Shown here: positions 1 through 11,529 of the stretch, piece after piece
How positions within the stretch are numbered: position 1 is the first letter of the stretch
Layout of the letters: every line of letters begins with the position of its first letter
From: Isoptericola halalbus
GTDB lineage: Bacteria > Actinomycetota > Actinomycetes > Actinomycetales > Cellulomonadaceae
Length of the DNA stretch: 38,490 nt
Assembly: GCA_009663185.1 (NCBI GenBank)
Contig: VJZX01000020.1
Span: forward strand, 1 to 38,490
Reading direction: 5' to 3'
Made by a program: the position numbers and the translations under genes
Notes under the pieces: model-generated
What the model saw: the letters and a program-made list of their open reading frames with translations, nothing else
Told to the model about the DNA's origin: nothing
Databases searched by the model: none

Positions 1-414
1 GGGCCGACCGGCGTCGCCGCCACGGGCACCTTCCCGGCTGCGCCGAGCGAGGTCCCGCCATCGCCGGGCGCGGTCCCGCCGTCGCCGGGGGCCCCGTTCC
101 AGGCCCCGCCGGAGCCCCCCGCAATGACGACGGGTTCGCTGCCCGTCGTCGACGGACGCCCGCTCACCCGCCGCGAGCTGCGCGAGCGCGAGCAGGCGCG
201 CCGGCTCGCGGAGCCAGGCGGCGTCGGGCGTCGCCTGCGCGCCCTGACCGGGTCGATCCCGGTCGTGCGGCAGCAGGCACAGACCCCGCCGCCCGAGCTC
301 CCGCAGGCCGACGCCGAGACGTCGGCCGCTGCGAACCGTGCCGCCGCCTGGCGGCAGGCCTGGGGCTTCACGCCGACCGGCGACACCGACACGAACGACG
401 GAGGGAACCGATGA
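1..414 (+). CDS. C-terminal part of an unidentified Pro/Ala-rich protein (5' end outside window)
   Basis: The frame is open from the first base and stops at TGA 412-414, so only the last 137 residues are seen. The first 40 or so are a low-complexity Pro/Ala/Gly/Ser linker. This is followed by PLTRRELREREQARR, a basic helical stretch, then GSIPVV and a short tail ending TNDGGNR. An internal ATG at 124 could start a 96-residue protein. However, the same frame continues upstream with linker-like composition and no Shine-Dalgarno sequence is evident before 124, so a longer protein is more likely. It overlaps the next gene by 4 bp (ATGA), which suggests co-translation with the lipoprotein gene. 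No enzymatic motif is visible and I do not recognise the family. Confidence 0.6.
   Translation, partial: GPTGVAATGTFPAAPSEVPPSPGAVPPSPGAPFQAPPEPPAMTTGSLPVVDGRPLTRRELREREQARRLAEPGGVGRRLRALTGSIPVVRQQAQTPPPELPQADAETSAAANRAAAWRQAWGFTPTGDTDTNDGGNR
52..93 (+). repeat. 21-bp tandem repeat, two copies, in coding sequence
   Basis: Two adjacent 21-bp units (52-72 and 73-93), differing at only a few bases, each encode VPPSPGA in the Pro-rich linker of the partial protein. This is probably slippage-type expansion of a disordered linker. Confidence 0.7.
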
Positions 415-1460
415 ACCGCGAGCCCACGCTCCGCCCCGGGCGCGGCGCCACGGTCCGCCGGCGTGGCCTGGCCGCCGCGAGCGCGGTGGTCGTCACGTCC
501 ATGCTGCTCGCCGGCTGCGCCAAGGACCTGCCGACGCCGGACCCCGAGCCCGCCGCCGAGGGCCCCGCGCTGAGCCAGGACCAGGAGGCCGCGGTGCTCG
601 AGTCGGTCGTCGCGGTCCTGTCCAAGAGCACCGAGTCGGGCGATGCGAAGCCGCTCGGCAACCGGGTCACCGGCCCGGCGCTCGAGGTCCGCAAGAGCCA
701 GCTCCAGGTCGCCAAGGTCCGCGGCGACAACGACCTCGTGACCAGCGTGCCGTCGACGTTCCTGCAGCTCGTCGCGCCGACGACGACCGAGTGGCCGCGC
801 ACGGCGTACGCGATCACGGAGGCCACGGAGAACCTCGAGACGCCGCGCCTGGTCGTGCTCGAGCAGGCCGAGGCGCGCCAGGCCTACCGCATGTGGGCGT
901 GGGTCCAGCTCGTCCCGGGCGTCACCATGCCCGCGTTCGCCGACTCCGAGATCGGCAGCGAGGCCGTGGGCGCCGACGACGAGTCGCTGGCCGTCTCGCC
1001 GCGCGCCGCGCTCGAGCGGTACGCCGACCTGCTCACCAAGGGCACCAAGGAGTCCGGGCACGCCAAGTCGTTCGACCTGCTCGAGGGCGATCTCGTCAAC
1101 CGCATCCAGGCCGACGCCTCGAACCTGCGCAAGAGCGACTCGTTCAAGGAGGCGGACGGCGAGTACTCGATGTCGTTCTCGCTGCGCAAGGGCGACATGC
1201 GCGCCGTGCGGACGGCCGACGGCGGAGCGCTCGTCGTGGGCGTGCTCGTGGGCAAGGAGCTCGTCAAGGCCGAGGAGGACGCCAAGGTGCCCCCGCTCAC
1301 CCGGACGCAGGAGGCCCTGCTCGACGGCGAGGACCCGACGAACGTCCTGCGTACCCAGTACACGGACATGATCGCGCTCTACGTGCCGCCGTCGGGCTCC
1401 GAGGACAAGATCCGTCCCCTCGGGTACTCGCACGTGGCCACCCAGGCCGCCAACGAGTGA
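411..1460 (+). CDS. Predicted lipoprotein, function unknown
   Basis: A 349-residue protein. The N-terminus has an Arg-rich n-region (TVRRRGLAAAS), a hydrophobic stretch and the lipobox LLAGC with the lipidated cysteine at residue 36. This predicts export and anchoring on the outer face of the membrane. The mature part begins with a Pro/Glu-rich linker (PTPDPEPAAEGP), then about 300 residues of mixed alpha/beta composition with no motif I can assign. The ATG overlaps the previous stop by 4 bp. The start of the next gene is only 25 nt past its stop. The family is probably a conserved actinobacterial lipoprotein, but I have no function to offer. Confidence 0.8.
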   Translation: MNREPTLRPGRGATVRRRGLAAASAVVVTSMLLAGCAKDLPTPDPEPAAEGPALSQDQEAAVLESVVAVLSKSTESGDAKPLGNRVTGPALEVRKSQLQVAKVRGDNDLVTSVPSTFLQLVAPTTTEWPRTAYAITEATENLETPRLVVLEQAEARQAYRMWAWVQLVPGVTMPAFADSEIGSEAVGADDESLAVSPRAALERYADLLTKGTKESGHAKSFDLLEGDLVNRIQADASNLRKSDSFKEADGEYSMSFSLRKGDMRAVRTADGGALVVGVLVGKELVKAEEDAKVPPLTRTQEALLDGEDPTNVLRTQYTDMIALYVPPSGSEDKIRPLGYSHVATQAANE

Positions 1461-1473
1461 CGCCGGTCGTCCC

Positions 1474-1479
1474 TAGGAT
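1474..1479 (+). promoter_or_regulatory. Candidate -10 element for a leaderless start
   Basis: TAGGAT ends 6 nt before the ATG at 1486, which would place transcription initiation at or next to the start codon. No Shine-Dalgarno sequence precedes that ATG. The -35 region is weak. Confidence 0.45.
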
Positions 1480-1485
1480 GACGCC

Positions 1486-2433
1486 ATGAGCAACTCCACC
1501 CCCGAGCCGAGCATCAGCACGCGTGGCGCCGTCGACCTGTCGGCGCTCAACCGGACCCAGTCGCCGCCCCCGGGTGAGCCGGGCGGTGCGCCGTCGGCGG
1601 GCGGGTACGTGCTCGACCTGACGGACACCAACTTCCAGCAGGTCGTTCACGACTCGACGACGTACCCCGTGGTCGTGCTGCTCTGGATCCCGACGGACCA
1701 GGCGAACGCCGAGCTGGGCGCGCTGCTCGGGAGGCTGGCCGACGAGTACGCCGGCCGGTTCCTGCTCGGCCGGGTCGACGCCCAGGAGTACCCGCAGATC
1801 GCCGCGGCGTTCCAGGTCCAGGGCGTGCCGACCGTCGTCGCGGTCCTCCAGGGCCAGCCGCTGCCCCTGTTCGCGGGCGCGGCGCCCGAGGATCAGGTCC
1901 GCGGCGTGCTCGACCAGGTGCTGGCCGCCGCAGAGCAGAACGGCGTCACGGGCCGCGCGCCCGCGCAGGGTGCGGAGGGCCCGGCGTCCCCGGGGGAGGT
2001 CGAGCCGGCCGAGGAGCCGCTGCCGCCCCTGCACCAGGAGGCGTACGACGCGATCCAGCGCGACGACCTCGACACCGCGGCGGCCGCGTACGAGAGGGCG
2101 ATCAAGCAGGACCCCAGGGACGCGGACGCCGTCGCCGGGCTTGCGCAGGTGCGGCTCATGCAGCGCACCCGTGGCGCCGACCTGCAGGCCGTCCGCACGG
2201 TCGCGGCGGACGCGCCGGCCGACGTCGACGCTCAGCTCGCGGTCGCAGACCTGGACCTGTTCGGCGGGAAGGTCGACGACGCGTTCGCGAGGCTGCTCGA
2301 GCTGCTGCCCGACGCCGACGCGGACGGCAAGGAGAAGCTGCGCGTGCGGCTGCTCGAGTACTTCGAGGTCGTCGGCCCGACCGACCCGCGCGTGGTCAAG
2401 GCGCGCCAGCGCCTGGCGATCAGCCTGTACTGA
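1486..2433 (+). CDS. Thioredoxin-fold/TPR protein, CnoX (YbbN)-like, without redox cysteines
   Basis: 315 residues. A Pro/Gly-rich N-terminal segment (about 1-40) is followed by a thioredoxin-like domain (about 41-160: YVLDLTDTNFQQVV, then FQVQGVPTVVAVLQGQPL with the cis-Pro of VPT). After a Pro/Glu linker comes a helical TPR-type C-terminal region (about 180-315, HQEAYDAIQRDDLDTAAAAY and following). The usual WCxxC site is replaced by WIPTD (residues 67-71) and that site has no cysteine, so disulfide chemistry is excluded there. In the CnoX family such proteins act as holdases or co-chaperones; that role here is inferred. A TAGGAT hexamer 6 nt upstream suggests leaderless transcription, although the preceding gene is only 25 nt away. 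Confidence 0.85.
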   Translation: MSNSTPEPSISTRGAVDLSALNRTQSPPPGEPGGAPSAGGYVLDLTDTNFQQVVHDSTTYPVVVLLWIPTDQANAELGALLGRLADEYAGRFLLGRVDAQEYPQIAAAFQVQGVPTVVAVLQGQPLPLFAGAAPEDQVRGVLDQVLAAAEQNGVTGRAPAQGAEGPASPGEVEPAEEPLPPLHQEAYDAIQRDDLDTAAAAYERAIKQDPRDADAVAGLAQVRLMQRTRGADLQAVRTVAADAPADVDAQLAVADLDLFGGKVDDAFARLLELLPDADADGKEKLRVRLLEYFEVVGPTDPRVVKARQRLAISLY

Positions 2434-2448
2434 CTGCCCCTGGAGTCG

Positions 2449-2513
2449 GCAACGAGCGTGCTGGCTCTTTCCCCAAACCGGCGGTTTGGGGAAAGAGCCA
2501 GCACGCTCGTTGC
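2449..2513. repeat. Perfect 65-bp palindrome, type A copy 1 (possible bidirectional terminator)
   Basis: Two 32-nt arms (2449-2480 and 2482-2513) are exact inverted complements around one central base. The outer ends are GCAACGAGCGTGCT and its complement. It lies 15 nt after the thioredoxin/TPR stop and 57 nt before the glgB stop, between convergent genes, so its RNA hairpin could end transcription both ways. There is no flanking T-tract. A diverged copy of the same element lies inside moeB at 20538-20604, so it is a dispersed repeat and not only a terminator. Confidence 0.9.
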
Positions 2514-2570
2514 TTCCACGCCTCCCAGGAGCGATACCTGCGCAAGCACCACCACGGAGGGACGCGCGCG

Positions 2571-4847
2571 CTACTTCGGCACCAGGATGAGCGCGCCGAG
2601 CGGCGGCACACGGAGCGACACCGAGTGCGACCGGCCCTTCCACGGCACGGGCTCGGCCGTCACGCTTCCGAAGTTCCCCACGCCCGAGCCGCCGTAGACC
2701 TCGGCGTCGCTGTTGAACGCCTCGACCCACGTGCCGCCGTCGGGTAGCGCGAGCCGGTAACCCTCGTGCGGGAGGCCCGCGAAGTTGACGACGACGACGA
2801 CGGGCCGGCCCTCACGGTCGCGGCGCACGTACGACAGCACGTTGTGGTCGGCGTCGTCGGCGTCGAGCCACTCGAAGCCGCCCGGGTCGAAGTCGCGCTC
2901 CCAGAGCGCCGGCGTCGCGCGGTAGAGCCGGTTGAGGTCGCGCACGACGCGCTGGATGCCCGCGTGTGCCGAGTTCTCGAGCAGCCACCAGTCGAGGCCG
3001 ACGCCCTCGTTCCACTCGGCGTCCTGCGCGAACTCCTGACCCATGAACAGCAGCTGCTTGCCGGGGTGCGTCCACTGGTACACGAGGAACGCCCGCACGC
3101 CGGCGAGCTGCTGCCACCGGTCGCCGGGCATCTTGCGCAGCAGCGAGCCCTTGCCGTGCACCACCTCGTCGTGGCTGATCGGCAGCGCATACTGCTCCGA
3201 AAACGCGTACACGAGCGAGAACGTCAGCTCGCCGTGGTGGTAGCGCCGGTACATCGGGTCGTGCGCGACGTACCGCAGGCTGTCGTTCATCCAGCCCATG
3301 TTCCACTTGAGCCCGAACCCGAGGCCTCCGGCACTCGTCGGACGCGTGACGCCCGGGAACGCCGTCGACTCCTCGGCGATCATCATGACGCCCGGGCTGC
3401 GCCGGTACGCCGTCGCGTTGGTCTCCTGCAGGAAGCTGATGGCCTCGAGGTTCTCCCGCCCGCCGTGCACGTTGGGCACCCACTCGCCCTCCTCGCGCGA
3501 GTAGTCGAGGTAGAGCATCGAGGCGACGGCGTCGACCCGCAGCGCGTCCGCGTGGAACTCCTCGAACCAGTACGTCGCGTTGGCGACGAGGAAGTTGCGC
3601 ACCTCGCGCCGCCCGAAGTCGAAGACGTAGGTGCCCCAGTCGGGCTGCTCGCCCTTGCGCGGGTCGGCGTGCTCGTACAGCGCGGTGCCGTCGAACCGCG
3701 CGAGCGCGAACTCGTCGCGCGGGAAGTGGGCGGGCACCCAGTCGATGATGACGCCGACGCCAGCCTGGTGGAGCCGGTCCACGAGGTACCGGAAGTCGTC
3801 GGGGTGGCCGAATCGCGCCGACGGCGCGTAGTAGCTCGTGACCTGGTAGCCCCAGGACCCGCCGAACGGGTGCTCGGCCACCGGCAGGAGCTCGACATGG
3901 GTGAACCCCTGCTCGGTCACGTAGTCGGTGAGCTGGTCGGCCAGCTCGCGGTATCCCAGCCCGGGTCGCCACGACCCGAGGTGCACCTCGTACACGCTGA
4001 TCGGGCCGTTGTGCGGGTCGCGCGACGCGCGGGCCGTCATCCACTCGAGGTCGCCCCACTCGTACTGCGACTCCACGACGACGCTCGCGGTCGCGGGCGG
4101 GACCTCGGTGCCCTTGGCGAGCGGGTCGGCCTTGGCGCGCCACACGCCGTCGGCCCCGAGGATCTCGTACTTGTAGCGCATGCCGGCGCCCACGCCGGGG
4201 ACGAACAGCTCCCACACCCCCGTCCAGCCGAGCGAGCGCATGGGGTGCACCGGCGTCCAGCGGTTGTGGTCGCCCACGATTCGTACGCCGCGCGCGTTGG
4301 GCGCCCAGACCGCGAACGACGTCCCGTGGATGTCGCCGAGGGCGCTCGGGTACCGGGTGAGGTTCGCCCCGAGCACGCGCCACAGCTCCTCGTGCCGGCC
4401 CTCGCCGACGAGGTGCAGGTCGACCTCCCCGAGCGTCGGCAGGAAGCGGTAGGGGTCGTCGGTGGTCTGCACGTCGGTGCCGTAGCGGGTGCGCACGCGG
4501 TAGTCGGGCGCGTGCCTGGCGCCGTCGTCGTCCGTGGGCGCGGGCAGGACGGCGGTCCACACGCCTGCGGCGTCGTGCGACGCCGTGTACTCGCCGTCGG
4601 TGGTCACGACGACGACCTCGTCGGCGAGGGGGCGCAGCGTGCGTACGACGGCCCAGGAGCGGCCGTCGCCGGTGTCACCCATGAGGTGCGGGCCGAGCAC
4701 GGCGTGCGGATCGTGGGTGTTGCCCTGCGCGACCGCCGTGAGCACCTCGGTGTCGACGGCCGGGGCGGGCGGCGGGGCCGAGGGGCGCGGCGCTGCCCCG
4801 GCCGGGTCCTGCAGGGGCTGCGGGTCGTGGTAGCGGCCGGACGTCAT
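2571..4847 (-). CDS. glgB: 1,4-alpha-glucan branching enzyme GlgB
   Basis: 758 residues, a GH13 enzyme that cuts alpha-1,4 chains and re-attaches them by alpha-1,6 bonds. Domains in order: a Pro/Ala-rich lead, an N-terminal beta module (about 50-150), a CBM48 module (about 160-260, [20 protein letters not shown]) and the (beta/alpha)8 catalytic domain. The domain has [19 protein letters not shown], the nucleophile region [19 protein letters not shown], the acid/base region [13 protein letters not shown] and the transition-state stabiliser [16 protein letters not shown]-terminal beta domain ends at LGALILVPK. The ATG at 4847 is chosen because GAAAGGTGATC lies just upstream; an in-frame ATG at 4904 has no such signal. 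It is last in the glgE-treS-mak-glgB series and is separated from mak by the inverted array at 4991-5146, so it may have its own promoter there. Confidence 0.96.
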   Translation of the reverse strand: MTSGRYHDPQPLQDPAGAAPRPSAPPPAPAVDTEVLTAVAQGNTHDPHAVLGPHLMGDTGDGRSWAVVRTLRPLADEVVVVTTDGEYTASHDAAGVWTAVLPAPTDDDGARHAPDYRVRTRYGTDVQTTDDPYRFLPTLGEVDLHLVGEGRHEELWRVLGANLTRYPSALGDIHGTSFAVWAPNARGVRIVGDHNRWTPVHPMRSLGWTGVWELFVPGVGAGMRYKYEILGADGVWRAKADPLAKGTEVPPATASVVVESQYEWGDLEWMTARASRDPHNGPISVYEVHLGSWRPGLGYRELADQLTDYVTEQGFTHVELLPVAEHPFGGSWGYQVTSYYAPSARFGHPDDFRYLVDRLHQAGVGVIIDWVPAHFPRDEFALARFDGTALYEHADPRKGEQPDWGTYVFDFGRREVRNFLVANATYWFEEFHADALRVDAVASMLYLDYSREEGEWVPNVHGGRENLEAISFLQETNATAYRRSPGVMMIAEESTAFPGVTRPTSAGGLGFGLKWNMGWMNDSLRYVAHDPMYRRYHHGELTFSLVYAFSEQYALPISHDEVVHGKGSLLRKMPGDRWQQLAGVRAFLVYQWTHPGKQLLFMGQEFAQDAEWNEGVGLDWWLLENSAHAGIQRVVRDLNRLYRATPALWERDFDPGGFEWLDADDADHNVLSYVRRDREGRPVVVVVNFAGLPHEGYRLALPDGGTWVEAFNSDAEVYGGSGVGNFGSVTAEPVPWKGRSHSVSLRVPPLGALILVPK

Positions 4848-4990
4848 GCGATCACCTTTCCACGCTGGGCGGGCCGTCGCGTGTCGAACACGCGAGGTGG
4901 ACATCTTTGCGTCGTCGGCGGCCGCCGTCGACTGGGCATGCGATCCGGTGCGGGAAAGCGGTGAGGTATGTCCCGCATCGACGACCGCCC

Positions 4991-5138
4991 AGGTAGAACG
5001 CTTCCCGCCGAGGTAGAGCGTTCTTGGCCGAGGTAGAGAGAATCCCGGAGCGAGACGGGTTCCTACGTCGCGGCGCTTCCTTCTACCTCGGCTGACGGCG
5101 TTCTACCTCGCCGGACGTTGTTCTATCTCGGGGGGCTT

Positions 5139-5146
<8 letters not shown>
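4991..5146. repeat. Dyad-symmetric array of AGGTAGAA units at exact 20-bp spacing
   Basis: On the plus strand, AGGTAGA-type units start at 4991, 5011 and 5031. The inverted form TTCTACCT (TTCTATCT in one) starts at 5081, 5101 and 5121, with a degenerate unit at 5061 and an extra one at 5137. All three pairs share one dyad axis at about 5059.5. The 20-bp period is close to two helical turns. The 5137 unit contains the mak stop codon. The array occupies most of the 291 bp between mak and glgB. It could be an operator array for glgB, a long hairpin in the mak-glgB transcript, or an expanded palindromic repeat. I see no other gene or site in this gap. Confidence 0.85.
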
Positions 5147-8244
<3,098 letters not shown>

Positions 8245-8248
<4 letters not shown>

Positions 8249-10299
8249 GCCAGGCCCACCCGAAGGATGTGCGCGACTCGCACACGCGGGTCCAGCCGCA
8301 CGTAGGGGTGGGCGCCCCATCGGTAGCGTTCGCCGGACAGCACGTCCTCGACGACGAAGAACGGCTGGTCCTCGACACCCTCGGGCCTCGTCAGGCCCAG
8401 CTCCTCCAGGTCGAGCAGGATCGTGGACTCCTGCGTGCCCCACGGGTCGAGGTTGAGCACGACGAGCACGACGTCGTCCTGCGTGGCGCCCGGGTGACCT
8501 GCGGCGGGCAGGTGCTGGGCGCGGACGCGTCTCGAGAACACGACGACCTGGTCGTTGGTCGTCTCGTGCACCGTGAGGTTGCGCAGCTGCTGCAGCGCCG
8601 GGTGAGCGCGCCGGATCTCGTTGAGCCGCCGGAGCAGGGTCGAGATGCCGATGATCTCGGCCTGCGACCAGTCGCGGGGCTTGAACTCGTACTTCTCGTT
8701 GTCGATCTGTTCCTCGACGCCGGGCCGCGGCACGTTCTCGACGAGCTCGTACCCCGAGTAGATCCCCCACGTGGGGCTGCCCGTCGCGGCGAGGACCGCG
8801 CGGACCGCGAAGCCGGCGACGCCGCCGTGCTGCAGGTACGGCGGGAGGATGTCGTGGGTCGTCGGCCAGAAGGACGGGCGCATGACCGAGCCCTGCGGCC
8901 CGGACACCTCCTCCAGGTAGGCCTCGATCTCGGGCTTGGTGTTGCGCCAGGTGAAGTACGTGTACGACTGGTGGAAGCCGATGCGCGCGAGCGTGGCCAT
9001 CATCGCTGGCTTGGTGAACGCCTCGGAGAGGAAGATCACCTCGGGGTTCGTCGCGTGCACCTCGGCGAGCAGCCACTCCCAGAAGTCGAGCGGCTTGGTG
9101 TGCGGGTTGTCGACGCGGAACAGCGTCACGCCCCGGTCGATCCACAGCCGGATGATCCGCAGGATCTCCGCGGCGATGCCCGGGGGGTCCCGGTCGAAGT
9201 TGAGCGGGTAGATGTCCTGGTACTTCTTCGGCGGGTTCTCCGCGTACGCGATCGACCCGTCGGCGCGCACCGTGAACCACTCGGGGTGCTCGGTCACCCA
9301 CGGGTGGTCGGGCGAGCACTGCAGCGCGATGTCCAGCGCCACCTCGAGGCCGTTGTCGCGCGCGGCGGCGACGAAGGCCTTGAAGTCCGTCTCCGTCCCG
9401 AGCTCCGGGTGGATCGCGTCGTGGCCGCCGTCGGGCGAGCCGATGGCGTAGGGACTGCCGGGGTCGCCCGGCTGCGGCGTGAGCGTGTTGTTGCGGCCCT
9501 TGCGGAACGTGGTGCCGATCGGGTGGATCGGGGTGAGGTAGACGACGTCGAACCCCATGTCCGCGATGGCCGGGAGCCGTTTCGCCGCCGTGCGGAACGT
9601 GCCGGACCGCCACGTGCCGTCGGGCTCGTGCACGGCGCCCTCGGAGCGCGGGAAGAACTCGTACCAGCTGGCCGCGAGCGCCGTCTTGCGGTGGACGCGC
9701 AGCGGGTACCGGGCGCTGGGCGTCATGTGCTCGCGCAGCGGGATGCGGCGCAGCGCGTCCTTGACGGCGCGGGTGGTGGCCATCGCGAGCCGCGCCCCTG
9801 CCGGCCGCGACGAGTCGGCGATCTCGCGGGCCACGTCGGCGAGCAGCGCGGCGTCCTCGGCCGTGCGTCGCCGCTGCAGCTTCCTGTCGACGATCCGCTC
9901 GAAGAGCCGCGCACCCTCGGCGAGCATGAGGTCGACGTCCTGGCCGGCCTCCACCTTGATGACGGCGTCGTGGGCCCACGTGGCGTACGGGTCCGACCAC
10001 GCCTCGACGCGGAAGGTCCAGTCGCCCTCGGCGTCGGGCTGGAGGTAGCCGCGGAAGCGGTCGAGGCCGGGCGCGACGTCGGTCATGGGCGACCAGGAAT
10101 GGACCCTGCCGTTCGGGCCGAACAGCACGGCGGTCGCGCTCACGGCGTCGTGGCCCTCGCGGAACACGGTCGCCTCGATCGGCACGACCTCGCCGACGGA
10201 GGCCTTGGCGGGCCAGCGGCCGCCTTCGATGACGGGGGAGAGCTCAAGCACGGGGATGCGCCCGATGGGCACGTGGGGGGTGGGCTGCGGCGTCGTCAC
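8245..10299 (-). CDS. glgE: Alpha-1,4-glucan:maltose-1-phosphate maltosyltransferase GlgE
   Basis: 684 residues. It transfers maltosyl units from maltose 1-phosphate to the non-reducing end of alpha-1,4-glucan (GH13 subfamily 3). An N-terminal beta domain (IGRIPVLELSPVIEGGRWPA) is followed by a helical S-domain region, then the barrel: MGFDVVYLTPIHPIGTTFRK, TLFRVDNPHTKP (nucleophile Asp), VIFLSEAFTKPAMM (acid/base Glu) and FWPTTHDILPPYLQ. Length and motifs fit the family. The start is the GTG at 10299. TAGCGT ends 7 nt upstream, so the message may be leaderless; a GTG at 10308 is an alternative. It is the first gene of glgE-treS-mak-glgB and is divergent from the gene at 10471. Confidence 0.94.
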
Positions 10300-10306
10300 G
10301 GCACCC

Positions 10307-10312
10307 ACGCTA
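10307..10312 (-). promoter_or_regulatory. Candidate -10 element for glgE
   Basis: TAGCGT on the minus strand ends 7 nt before the glgE GTG, the spacing expected of a leaderless actinobacterial promoter. No convincing -35 is seen. The 171-bp divergent region also holds a perfect 10-bp palindrome (GCTGCGCAGC, about 10328-10337) of unknown role. Confidence 0.4.
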
Positions 10313-10470
10313 GCCAGGGCATAGGGGCTGCGCAGCACAACATGCCAGGATGCGGACTCCTGAGGTCGCGCACGTGGACAGCCGGGCCGGCGCGGAGGGG
10401 ACGTCCGGCCGGCGGGAGCCGGGACCTTCGGCCCTGTCCGCCTGGGGTGCACCGCTGCTGGTCTGAGAGG

Positions 10471-11529
10471 GTGCTGAACGTCGCGAGTCGGGTCCTCAGC
10501 GGGACGGTGGGACGATGGATGCTGCTGTGCGCGGCGGCCGAGGCGGTCGGGATCTCGGCGGCGGCTCTCGCATCCCGGATCTCCTGGGCGACCGTGGGTG
10601 AGCCGTCCACGGTCACGCAGGGCGTGGCCGTGCTCGCTCTCGTGACCGCCGGTGGCCTCGTGGAGGGCGCGGCGCTGGCGCTGGCCCAGCGCGCGGGTCT
10701 GCGCGCCTGGCGGCCGCGGCTGCGCACCGCCGGTTACGTCACCGGGACCGTCGCGGTCGCCGGGCTGGGGTGGGCCGGCGCGTCGGCGCCGTCCGCACTG
10801 TCCGGGACCGGCGACGGCAGAGCGTCGGCACCGTGGTTGATCGTGCTGGGCGCGGCGGCGCTCGGTGGCGTGATGGGCCTGGTGCTCGGCGGGGTGCAGG
10901 CGGCGACGCTGCGCCGGCAGGTGAGCCACCCGTGGCGGTGGGTCGTGGCCAACGCGATCGCGTGGATCCCGGCGATGACGGTGATCTTCGTCGGCGCCAC
11001 GCTCCCGGGACGCGACTGGCCGACCGCGGCCGTGGTCGCTACCGGTGCGGTGACCGGAGCCGTGGCGGGGGCGCTCCTGGGCGCCGTGCTCGGGTGGTCC
11101 TTGCCCTCGTTGCAGGCCGCAGCGCCGCACGACCGGGCCGTGCTGGCCCTCCTCGGTGGAACCCCGGGCGCGCCGACGCCGGCCCGGCGGGCCCGCGGTG
11201 CCGTACGACGGATCCTGGGCCGGGCCCTGATCGGGCTGTGCGTGCGCGGCGTGGCCAGCGGCCGGTGGGTCGAGCTGCCCGTGATGTACGCCGCCGACGG
11301 CGCCGGCCTGGTCCTTCGGCCGGGCAGGCCGGACCGGAAGCGGTGGTGGCGCAACGTGCGCGGGACGACGACCGTGGCCGTGCTGCGCGACGGACGGTGG
11401 CAGCGTGCGCAGGCGGTCGTGCTCCGCGACTCCGACCCCGGGTACGCAGACGCCCTGGTGACGTACGGCCGCCGGTGGCCGCGGGCGACGATCCCGGCGG
11501 GCGCGCCCCTGGTGCGGGTCAGGGTCTGA
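10471..11529 (+). CDS. Membrane protein with C-terminal DUF385-like (deazaflavin nitroreductase-like) region
   Basis: 352 residues from GTG 10471; starts at 10507 (GTG) or 10519 (ATG) are possible. The N-terminal two thirds hold about six hydrophobic segments rich in Ala, Gly and Val (for example WMLLCAAAEAVGISAAALAS and LIVLGAAALGGVMGLVLGG). After a basic loop, the last 100 residues include VMYAADGAGLVLRPGRPDRK, KRWWRNVRGTTTVAVLRDG and GYADALVTYGRRWPRATI. These resemble the small split-barrel F420/deazaflavin-dependent nitroreductase (DUF385) family. Catalytic function is unproven and cofactor residues cannot be checked by eye. It converges on the FAD dehydrogenase gene with an 11-bp overlap. 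AGAGG directly abuts the GTG, which is too close for an ideal ribosome site, so the start is uncertain. Confidence 0.7.
   Translation: MLNVASRVLSGTVGRWMLLCAAAEAVGISAAALASRISWATVGEPSTVTQGVAVLALVTAGGLVEGAALALAQRAGLRAWRPRLRTAGYVTGTVAVAGLGWAGASAPSALSGTGDGRASAPWLIVLGAAALGGVMGLVLGGVQAATLRRQVSHPWRWVVANAIAWIPAMTVIFVGATLPGRDWPTAAVVATGAVTGAVAGALLGAVLGWSLPSLQAAAPHDRAVLALLGGTPGAPTPARRARGAVRRILGRALIGLCVRGVASGRWVELPVMYAADGAGLVLRPGRPDRKRWWRNVRGTTTVAVLRDGRWQRAQAVVLRDSDPGYADALVTYGRRWPRATIPAGAPLVRVRV

Noticed and set aside
2766-4964. Long open frame opposite glgB (about 730 codons)
   Set aside because: It is the GC-rich antisense shadow of a gene with intact GH13 motifs; the Arg/Val/Glu-rich translation matches no family.
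10383-10420. Terminator-like CCGGGCCGG...CCGGCCGG in the glgE divergent region
   Set aside because: It lies between divergent starts where no terminator is expected, and such pairs are common by chance at this GC content.
8269-10470. Upstream extension of the 10471 membrane protein across glgE
   Set aside because: The in-frame extension lies antisense to glgE and lacks family character; the membrane region begins near 10471.
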